Source of the DNA: Dysidea avara
Lineage: Eukaryota > Porifera > Demospongiae > Dictyoceratida > Dysideidae
Direction of reading: 5' to 3'
Length of the DNA stretch: 64,000 bases
Assembly (NCBI RefSeq): GCF_963678975.1
Contig: NC_089276.1
Coordinates: forward strand, 20,029,226-20,093,225
Shown: piece by piece, positions 49,801-59,100 of the stretch
How positions within the stretch are numbered: the stretch's first letter is position 1
Layout of the letters: each line of letters starts with the position of its first letter
Position numbers and translations under genes: made by a program
Notes under the pieces: generated by a model
Database searches by the model: none
What the model was told of the DNA's origin: nothing
Seen by the model: only the letters and a program-made list of their open reading frames with translations

Positions 49801-50732
49801 TTGCTTGTGCCACATCTAGAGCAGTGCACCTTGAGGTGGTAGCAGACCTTTCGACAGCCACATTTCTACTTGCTTTTCGACGTTTTGCTGCCAGACGATC
49901 GCTACCACAAGTGATGATGTCTGACAATGCCACCACCTACACATCAGCTGCTAAAGAATTAACAGAATCACTCTCCTCAGAGAAGATCAGGACAACTCTT
50001 GGCTGGGAAGGCATCACTTGGAAGTTTATCCCGAAGAAGGCACCCTGGTTTGGTGGGTATTGGGAAAGATTGATTGGGCTCACCAAGATGGCTGTGAAGA
50101 AGACGCTGGGAAGAGCACGCATCAACCTTGTGACACTGGAAACTATTGTTGTTGAAGTCGAGACAATTTTGAATGATCGCCCATTGACCTACATCTCTGA
50201 TGATCCAGCTGATCCACAACCGTTGACAACAGCACACCTCTTGCATGGGCGAAGACTCACCAGGCTACCCCATGAGCAAGCAACTACTGAAGACTTGCAG
50301 GATCCGACCTACCGTGATGCTAGTAAGATCAGGCAAGATGCTAAGGTACAATCCATTTTGCTGCAACATTTTGCCAAAAGATGGCGTCCTGAGTACCTGA
50401 CATCCTTGAGGGAGTTTCATCACCCTTCTAACAGAGGAGGACAGCAAGTCAAGGTTGGCGATGTCGTGCTGGTCCATGATGACTGCCCACGGAAAAACTG
50501 GAAGATGGCAATAATTGAGAGTTTAAACATGGGCAATGATGGAAGAGTTCGTTCAGCAAACATATGTACAGGAAATGGAACTACAAATAGACCTGTAGCA
50601 AAATTGTACCCACTTGAAGTGACTGACAAGGGTGATGCTGAAAGCATTCATGATGAGGTGGTGACTCAAGACTCATGTAACCAACCTACTAGCAATCGTC
50701 CCCAGCGTGCTGCAGCTCAACGAGCCAGATAA
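46875..50732 (+). pseudogene. BEL/Pao pol region: protease, RT, RNase H, integrase
   Basis: Fragments in order: protease remainder with NFEISLLIGADYYWELV (46896-47366); RT with DIEKAFLHL, YQFRRVLFGVVSSPF and the YVDNV active-site variant usual in BEL/Pao (47777-48232); RT/RNase H connection with LFDPLGIASPVSVRAK, FADASTKAYGAVAF and LPKLELMAAVVASRV (48196-48816); integrase (48996-50732) with a zinc-binding part (CTVCRRHGG), VDFTGAL, SDNATTY and FGGYWERLI carrying the D,D,E residues, and a C-terminal domain with DVVLVHDDCPRKNW. Stops are seen at 46872, 47364 and 48814 and frame changes near 47560 and 48200. The integrase part alone is open for 578 codons. Confidence 0.9.
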
Positions 50733-50771
50733 CAGAGTGGGTAGAACGCATCCATGCCCCCCCCCGGAGGA

Positions 50772-50964
50772 TGTCAAAGATTGTTGACATTATGCATACA
50801 CTTAACAATAATACACGTGATATATGATGTAATAGTGTGCTGTAATTGGAAGTTTTGACAGGTCATTACTTAGTGTTGAGCTCTTTGAGTTGTATTCGTG
50901 TATAACGAGCCAATCGCGTCCTTCCAGTCCACGAATCTGTTGCTGTACTATCCTGCCCCCGTCA
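50772..50964 (+). repeat. 3' LTR of BEL/Pao element
   Basis: 193 bp, TGTC...GTCA, preceded by a poly-C run and a short purine stretch GGAGGA that may be the polypurine tract. Followed by AGAAT, the target duplication. Confidence 0.92.
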
Positions 50965-51045
50965 AGAATTCAGCTAGAAGAATTACAATGTAGAGAGTTC
51001 AGCTACAAAGAAACTACCATGTAGAGAGTTCAGCTGCAAACAAAT

Positions 51046-51805
51046 GGGCCTGCGCCTATCATGCCGGCATAATCTTGGGAATAATAGGTCACCTATTTCG
51101 TGAGAATAATTCCGGAATAATAGGATAGCTAGAGGCATAATTTTAGAATAATCGGACGACCACGGGAATAATCGGTGGAATTAGGAGGCGTGCCTCTTTC
51201 TTGATTATCTAGAAGAAAGAGTTAAGCTACTACAAATAATATAAAACTGACAGGAGTGCTGGCTGAAAGGAGCTAAAACGCCTCTAAAAGATCGATATAC
51301 TCTAACAGAATGCTCAAATACTCTAATAGAGCAGTCAGATCATTTCATGTTAACAATCTGCAGCCAGCATAAGGGATTAACTGCATGATTATCTGCAATT
51401 CTGAAACTTGTACATCTTATACCAGTGTATCTTCTTCAAGTCTTTGGACATTGTTATCTACCTAACTTAGTAGCTATACAGTAGTTACAGTATATTATTA
51501 TTATTATACACTAATAATTGTTAAATACACTTGAATCATTACTGTAGATAGCTATTTTAAGTCTGCTGTAACTATTATGGATAGAAAATAATGTGTAAGG
51601 TGAAATGCTTCATATATGGCAATTAATAATTCGGACAAAACTACTTATAGCAGCATCTTGAAAACTAAGCAACTAGCCACAGATATACTGAATGAGAATA
51701 ATTATGGAATAATAGTCTGGATACAAGAATAATAAAAAGAATAATAGGAGAATATTTTGGGAAGAATAATAGGTAAAATTTTGAGCATAATAGGCTCAGG
51801 CCTAC
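51046..51805. repeat. hAT-like MITE in satellite (AATAATAGG-rich)
   Basis: Flanked by AAACAAAT on both sides (51038-51045 and 51806-51813). Ends are GGGCCTGCGCCTATCATGCC and, as complement, TAGGCCTGAGCCTATTATGC. The interior is full of AATAATAGG and holds the dispersed motif at 51290-51340. Because the duplicated sequence lies in a tandem array, the duplication could be fortuitous. Confidence 0.75.
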
Positions 51806-52049
51806 AAACAAATCACCCTGTAGAAAGATCAGCTAGAAGAAGTTATCTTGTAGAGAGTTCAGCTACAAACAAGTCATCCGGTAGAGAGATCAGCTAGAAG
51901 GATCACCTTGTATACAGTTCAGTTACAAAGAAATCACCCTGCTTCATCTTTTCTTCTTCCTGTGGTAAAGAAAAAAATGACAGGTTAAAAAGCCCTAAAG
52001 CCAGTAATAGGCCAGCTTTGGGGTATTACAAATACAAAAAGAACTGAAA

Positions 52050-52248
52050 TCTAATCCAAAACAGCCAAGCTGTAAAAAAAAGAGTGCGGCCCTCAGAAAG
52101 GCTATGGTGAAAAAAGATGTGAAATCCAAGGTGGCGGCCAAGAAATGGCTGTGATGGTAGGTTAATGGTAGAAAATTTAATAACAACAATTCAGGTGAAT
52201 TTGGTGCCGCTTGGATCTTTTTTTACAGCTTGGCTGTTTTGGATTAGA
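52050..52248. repeat. Half-deleted HST hairpin module
   Basis: One full arm is kept, while the other arm is reduced to its outermost 40 bases (TTTTTTTACAGCTTGGCTG and tip). A deletion removed the inner part of the foldback. Confidence 0.85.
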
Positions 52249-52739
52249 TATATGATACCTAATTGAACTTGAATTCTTGTACCTGTTTGTTTACTTGGTT
52301 GTGACATAATTATGACCAGTGAGCCAGCACATACCGCATCAAAAGAAAGAATGGCACCAGACTTAATGGTTTTGTCTGAACACATGCCCCAACTATCATG
52401 ATCAATTACTGAAACGGTGCATGTGAAGTGTACATTATGTTCATCCTGTTACACAGCAACACAAATGAAGAACAGTATGATAAGTGCTTCTGCAATCTAT
52501 CTAGTCACTATTGAAAATACAGACAATTTCCATTTTAAACGTAAGAAAACCACCACATGCTCTACCAAAATCAGGCACCTTGCACTGTCAGTGAAAAGAA
52601 ATGAGACACAAAAGAGTAAGTCCATGGTGTATACATTGTACGCACATAATTATACTGCGGTATACCAAAAGGCACCTGTCAGGACAAAGTGACATCTATC
52701 AGTAAAAAAATCAAGCCTTAGCCATTGTTGAGTTGCATT
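52249..52739. other. No gene seen
   Basis: A 91-codon frame at 52417-52692 has no recognisable domain. Ends at the GTTGCATT duplication of the next element. Confidence 0.35.
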
Positions 52740-53202
52740 TAGGCACCAGCCGATTATGCTAACATAATTTAAAGCATAATTTAAAGCATAATAGGTGACC
52801 AAAAGCATCAAGCATAATGCCAGCATAATAGGGACGATGTTTGAAAATTTTATTAAATGTGCAATATGCGTGCCTGAAAGAAAGCAAATATTCACTGCCA
52901 ATAGTATTATTAGTGCATTTCATATTTAAAAACACGTAATATAACTTATTAAACCGTTTCTTTGTTGGTTATTCACACTTTGCAGAAATAACTAATAAAA
53001 ATAAGATCGAGATACTCTAATAGAGCAGTCACTTACTCTAATAGAGCAGTCAGGAAAGGCTGATATACTCCAATAAAACAGTCAGTTCTAGAGCATAATC
53101 TTGATTTTGAAAGCATTTATTTTTGAGCATAATAGGCTTAATTTTTGGGCAATGCTCAAAAGCATAATAGGTAAAATTTTGGGCATAATAGGCCGGTGCC
53201 TA
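52740..53202. repeat. hAT-like MITE (GCATAATAGG-rich)
   Basis: Terminal repeats TAGGCACCAGCCGATTATGC and (complement) TAGGCACCGGCCTATTATGC, flanked by GTTGCATT and GTTGCATA (7 of 8). Internal GCATAATAGG repeats. Related to 51046-51805. Carries three tandem versions of the dispersed motif at 53004-53086. Confidence 0.85.
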
Positions 53203-53950
53203 GTTGCATAATATTATTACATTTGTTTGAAGGCATCAGTCAAGCAATCATTCAGTAGAAAATTGTTAAAATTCTGTAGCAACTTGCAACTGTTGGAAGC
53301 ATTTTTGGTCACTTTTGGGATTGATTCTACCTAACCAACACTGCCAAGGCACTCACCAATGTGGCATTGTGAAGATGGTTTCTGGTCAAATTTTTTTTAA
53401 GTGCAAACTTTCATGATCCCTAATATACAGTACTACCATACTGTGATAATAATTGATGGGTATTAACTTTTTTTACCTACCAAAAAGGTACTAAAGTTTT
53501 GTTCCAAGAGTAGTGAAAGCATCAGTTACATGAGTATTGGTATGTATAATTTGTGTGTTACGTCATACGGGTGGTATAGTTGTGGAATTGTAGTTAAACT
53601 GTTAAAGTAGAGGAGGTTGGTCATGCATCATAGTCCTATGATGTATTGCTACATGTATGCACTACCAAACATGGTGCATCATTATTATAAAGCTGTTTGT
53701 CACATTTGCACAAACATTGTAAATGTAGCATGTTTTGTAACTAGAAAGACCTCACAAATTAAAGTGTCAGGTGGCTGAAAGAAGGGCATTAGGAGCCATA
53801 ATGTATCAGTATATATTTGTACAATAGAATACTTCTTGTTAATACTGAGGTGTCAGGGTTGAACTTTACATTCACAAGATGTTTGATGAGATGTGCCTAA
53901 TCAATGGACAACTCAAATGGGATTTTGAGAAACCCTCTAAAACTGCCATA
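53203..53950. other. No gene seen
   Basis: AT-rich, no supported feature. Confidence 0.35.
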
Positions 53951-53954
53951 TCAA

Positions 53955-54580
53955 GTGCGGCCAAGAAAGCCGGCGACCACACCGTCAGTATATTTACAGG
54001 AAGAAAGATAACAGCTTTTTCATGTGTGCATCATGGCCCCTTCTCCAAAGCAGACCATTTTTGCATTATAGCTGTCCCCCAAGTAGGGTACACCACACAG
54101 AAAATTTAATTAAATTCGCAACAGCCATTTGCGAGATATGGGGGTTCAAAATTTCGTTTTAACATCTTTGTTTTTTTTCTTATGTCGTACAGGGCTACAG
54201 GGATTTCGATTTCTTTTCACACACTTTGCAAAAATTGCTATAAAATGCAAACGTGTAACTCGATTTCCACGATCCTTGGCACAAATGAAGAGCGTGTAAT
54301 GGTGGATTCACGTACTAACTTTGTTGTGAATCTGAGTAATATTCAAGGAGTTATGAGCGTTTATTCACGTATAAAAAGATCAAACTTCTGTAACGGCTAC
54401 AGGGTAAACCAAGTATAGAAATAACTTGAAAATTGGTGTATAGATAGGCTGGTCATCGTAGCAGTGCCTTTTGATAGTTTGAATAGCAATAGGGTTACAG
54501 CAACAAAGTTATACAGCAAAAACTAAGCATGTGTAAAATCGTGGGATCGAAATACTCTAATAGAACAGTCACCACGGGGT
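53955..54580 (-). repeat. Diverged HST tail relic
   Basis: Plus-strand order matches 3080-3900: GCGGCCAAGAAAGCCGGCG, CAGTATATTTACAGGAAGAA, then blocks with GGAGTTATGAGCG and CTACAGGGTAAACC, closing with the motif GATCGAAATACTCTAATAG at 54544-54573. The terminal stem-loop and the satellite are lost. Much older than the other tails. Confidence 0.75.
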
Positions 54581-54611
54581 AAAAAAGGTGTGCAAAAAAT
54601 GTTGAAAAAAA

Positions 54612-54685
54612 CTTGCCAGAGTTCGAACCAGGGACTCCATACCTAACACATGCATCCTTAACCACTGAACCACTGCTACCTTGGC
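54612..54685 (-). ncRNA. tRNA-like SINE head relic
   Basis: On the minus strand GGTTCAGTGGTTAAGGATG resembles an A box and CTGGTTCGAACTC a B box, 35-40 bases apart, followed at once by a T run that could end Pol III transcription. Acceptor and T stems do not pair well, so it is not a functional tRNA; a tRNA-derived SINE fragment is more likely. Confidence 0.55.
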
Positions 54686-54796
54686 TGATCACCTCACTTA
54701 ATTTCTGCATTATAAATGAAATTTCTAATTGAAATCTGCTCATAATCAAACGTTTGTAATTTCATAGATCTACAGGTACCTATAGAAGTACACTCA

Positions 54797-55063
54797 AGTT
54801 CTAGATTGTTCTAGAACATTCTATGTATGTTCTATTAGACGTTCTCAGAAAAAAATGTGCACTCTATTAGAGTATTACAATAATAGAAGTACTAGACTGT
54901 TCTAGAACGTTCTATGTATGTTCTATTAGAAGTCCTCAAAAATGTGCATTCTATTAGAGTATTACAATAATAGAAGTACTAGATTGTTCTAGAACATTCT
55001 ATGTATGTCCTATTAGAAGTCCTCAAAAAAATGTGCACTCTATTAGAGTATTACAATAATATT
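54797..55063 (+). repeat. Tandem repeat, three units of 82-97 bp
   Basis: Each unit has GTTCTAGAAC (palindrome), TTCTATGTATGTTCTATTAG, AATGTGCACTCTATTAGAG and ATTACAATAATAGAAGTACT. The block CTCTATTAGAGTAT is the reverse complement of the dispersed motif core. Confidence 0.85.
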
Positions 55064-55223
55064 ATCAAATATTGAATTAAATCATGCAATAAAATACATT
55101 TATAAGTCTGTCTTAAATAATCATCATTGTATCTACATAGAAAAGAAGAAATGTGAGTGAAAACAAACCTCTAAGTCAGCCATAGCCTGGTTTTGGGGCC
55201 TTATAAAGTACAAAAAGGAGTGA

Positions 55224-55497
55224 AATCCACACAAAAACAGCCAAACTGTGAAAAAATGGTGCGGCCTTAAAAATCCTAGGTGAAAAAGGTTGTGAATCAA
55301 AGGTGGCGGCCAAGAAATGGCTGCAATGATGTTAATACTAAAAATTTTAGTAATGGCAGTGTGTAATGTTAAAATCTATTAGCATTAACATCATTGCAGC
55401 CATTTCTTGGCTGCCACCTTTGATTTCACAACCTTTTTGACCCAGGCCTTTTAAGGCTGCACCATTTTTTCACAGCTTGGCTGTTTTTGTGTGGATT
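55224..55497. repeat. Diverged HST-type foldback hairpin
   Basis: Arms of about 120 bases; tips AATCCACACAAAAACAGCC; inner block GGTGGCGGCCAAGAAATGGC shared with the main hairpin module while the rest has drifted. Adjacent CCAAAACCAGGCTATGGCTG (minus strand) corresponds to the small stem, so it is an old HST 5' end. Confidence 0.8.
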
Positions 55498-56124
55498 ATT
55501 ATGTTATATTATTACTAATTGGTCAAAGGAAGGTAAAAGTGTTTATCTCATAATGAAAAACCGAAAGTAATAGTGGTGAGTTAAATAAGTTTTAAAAAGC
55601 AGGAGCTTTATGTTGGTAGACACTACATCAGAGAGTAAACTGTTAACTGCTTGACCAGGATCTGGATGCATCATCGTTTCAATAACTTTTAACTGATTAA
55701 GACTATCACACTAAATAGAAACAAAAATGGAAAATGCATGGTGTGTTAATTTCTAGCTTTAGGTCCATGCTGACTATAGACAATTTTTTGCTGCTTATTT
55801 AAGTACACTATACAGCTCTGAAATTTAATTCAATACACATACATACATACATACATATTATATATGTAGACACAAAATGGCTATAAAAGAATAACCAGTT
55901 TTTCAGGTGCAAGAAATCTTGACACACATGTGCAAGTATAACATTCTACATTATAAAAAGTGTATATATGTAAAATACATGTATGCAGCATTCACAGTTA
56001 CTAGGTATTATAGTCATACACTTGTTACAAAAGAAAATCAAAAATTTGCAAAAAGATAAAAAATAAAACACTAACTACAAAATGCCATAACAAAAGTGTT
56101 AGTATAGTTGTTAAGGACGCTTAC

Positions 56125-59100
56125 AAACAGGAAGTGAAGGTTTCCATTTTCCATTAGCACAATATAACGTACTACTTCCCATTCTGATGAAGCCATCATC
56201 ACACACAACAAGAACAAGTCTGTCAGTGATGATGTAAACTTTTCCATTGACAGGATCACTCAGAGGTGGACACACTTGTACTGAATAAATAACATACAGT
56301 AGATGCAGTTGTGTAAATAAACCCCAAAAATAATGTGACTAGCTAAGTACTAGTTAGTTATGTATACGGTGGGCTATCAAGTGCAATTTGTGATTTAGTT
56401 GGAAAGACTTATGTAAAAAGCTGGTTCCTTATTGCAATTAAGGAATCTAAACAAGTGAACTCATGCCTTGGCACACTCTCAGATCAACCTGATATGTACA
56501 GGTACCTCATACGTACCTACTAAATTTAAATTTACATTTTCCTTTGTTTACTTCACTACTGCTACAATAAACATACGCAGTGCTTTTATACAAGCAACTG
56601 TAATCCTCAAACAAATTTAATGGACCTGACATAACAAAGGCACTACACATCACTGAATATCAGGCATAGTGTAGCATAATGAATTTAACAAATATTGTAC
56701 CTCTTATGCAAGTAATGTCAATCTAAATCAAAACAGCTAAGCTGTAAAAAAAGAGTGCGGCCCCAAAAAAGGCCAGGATGAAAAAAGATGTGAAATCCAA
56801 GGTGGCGGCCAAGAAATGGCTGTGATTGTAGGTTAATGGCAAAAACTTTAATTACAACAATTTAGATGAATTTTCATTGCCTCCTCCACTAGGATTCGGC
56901 ACCAAATTCACCTGAAATGTCGTAATTAAAATTTTTGCCATTAACCTACAATCACAGCCATTTCTTCAATTTTCTTGGCCGCCACCTTGGATTTCACATC
57001 ATTTTTCATCCTGGCCTTTTTGGGGGCCACACTCTTTTTTTACAGCTTAGCTGTTTTGATTTAGATATCACTTCTTTTTGTATTGCAAGCCACAAAGCCA
57101 GCCATTAACTGGCTTCGGTGCATCCTTCTAACTTGCTTTTTTTTTCTTTTCTGCAGGAATATTGGAACAAAGGAAGAAAGGTTGTGTACAGTTTTTTGTC
57201 TGATTAAAAATATTTGCATATTTAACAATGAAAGATGATTTTGTTTCCAACACATATTTCTACAGGGTGATTTGTTTGTAGCTGCTCCCTATAAGGTAAC
57301 TTGTATCCAGCTGATATCTCTACAGGGTGACTTGTTTGTAGCTGATCTCTCTACAGGGTGATTTGTTTGTAGTTGAATTCTCTACATGATGGTTTCTTTG
57401 CAGCTGAACTCTCTACAAGGTAACTTTTTCTAGCTGATCTCTCTACAGGGTGACTTGTTTATAGCTGAACTTTCAACTTGATGGTTTCTTTGTAGTTGAA
57501 TTCTCTACAAGGTAACTTCTTCTAGCTGATCTCTCTACAGGGTGACTTGTTTATAGCTGAACTTTCAACTTGATGGTTTCTTTGTAGTTGAATTCTCTAC
57601 AAGGTAACTTCTTCTAGCTGATCTTTCTACAGGGCGATTTATTTGTAGCTGAATTTTCTACAGGGTGGTTTGTTTGCAGCTGAACTCCCTGCAAGGTGAC
57701 TTTATAGCTGAACTATCTACACAGTGATCTTTTCATAGCTGAACTCTCTACACGGTGATTTGTTTGCAGCTGAACTCTCTACAAGATGATTTGTTTCTAG
57801 CTGATCTCTCTATAGGGTAACTTGTTTGTAGCTGAACTCTCTACAGGATGGTTTCTTTGTAGCTGACCTCTCTACAGGGTGATTTGTTTATAGCTGAACT
57901 CTCTACAAGGCGATTTGTTTGCAGCTGAACTCTCTACAGGGTGGTTTTTTATCGCTGAACTCTACAAGGTAACTTCTTCTAGCTGATCTCTCTACAGGGT
58001 GACTTGTTTATAGCTGAACTCTCTACAAGGCGATTTGTTTGCAGCTGAACTCTCTACAGGGTGGTTTTTTATAGCTGAACTCTACAAGGTAACTTCTTCT
58101 AGCTGATCTCTCTACAGGGCAATTTGTTTGTAGCTGAATTCTCTACAGGATGATTTGTTTGTAGCTGAACTCTCTACTGGATGGTTCTTTGTAGCTGAAC
58201 TCTCTGCAAGGTGATTTCTTCTAGCTGATCTCTCTACAGGGTGATCTATTCATAGCTGAACTATCTGCATGGTGATTTGTTTGTAGTTAAACTCTCTACA
58301 AGGTGATCCTTCTAGCTGATCTCCCTACAGGATGACTGGAACTCTCTACAAGGTGATTTGTTTGCAGCTGAAATCTCTACATGGTAGTTTCTTTGCAATT
58401 GACTTGTCTATAAGGTGATGTCTTGTAGCTGATCTCTCTACTGGATGACTTGTTTTTAGCTGATCTCTCTATAGAGTTATAACTTTCTCTATAGAGTTAT
58501 AACATGTTTATAAAGCTGAACTCTTTACAGAGTGGCTTTTTTGATTGGTTGCTGAACTCTCCAGCTACACGGTGACTTATTTGTACTACAGAGTGACTTG
58601 TTTGTAGCTGAACTCTCTACAGAGTGACTTACTTGTAGCTGAACATTGTATAAAGTAACTTGCTTGTAGCTGATCTAGATGAACTCTCTACTGGATAGCT
58701 TTTTTGTAGTTGAACCCTCTACACAGTGACTTGTTTGTAGCTGAATTCTCTACAGAGTGACTTGTTGTAGCTGAACTCTCTACAGGGTGAATTGCTTGTA
58801 GTTGAATTGTCTATAAGATTAACTTTTTGTAGCTGAACTCCATACAGAATAACTTGCAATGTAATATAGTTCTATAATGGAGTAAGTTATAAACATAGCT
58901 GAATGCTCTATTAGGTTGACTGTTCTATTAGAGTATCTCGATCTCCCATATGCTACACGTAGTTGGCTTTGGAATCATAACTCAGTGGCTTGTACTCCGA
59001 TTCTTCTGTACTACTGCAAGGACTTTCTATGATGATTATTACAGCTACACACCAATTTTCAACTCATTGCTCGAAGCGGTTTGCCTGGTAGGCGTGAAAA

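Larger units (their letters stand above)
44991..50964 (+). mobile_element. BEL/Pao LTR retrotransposon, degenerate
   Basis: Two LTRs of 194 and 193 bp (44991-45184 and 50772-50964) start TGTC and end GTCA, and differ at about ten positions. The 5-bp duplication AGAAT flanks the element (44986-44990 and 50965-50969). A possible primer binding site TGGTTCTGTGACTAA starts at 45189. Domain order is gag with zinc knuckles, aspartic protease, RT, RNase H, integrase, which is the BEL/Pao order. Several stops and frame changes show it is dead; no envelope gene is seen. It lies inside the 31-bp satellite of HST copy 5, so it is younger than that array. Confidence 0.92.
44704..52248 (-). mobile_element. 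HST element copy 5, truncated and broken by two insertions
   Basis: Read on the minus strand it begins at 52248 (TCTAATCC after A) with a half-deleted hairpin (52248-52050), the small stem, then satellite at 51945-51806, 51045-50965 and 44990-44704. A 760-bp hAT-like MITE (51046-51805) and a 6-kb BEL/Pao retrotransposon (44991-50964) split the array. The tail is missing at the 44704 end. Without the insertions the remnant would be about 0.8 kb. Confidence 0.8.
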
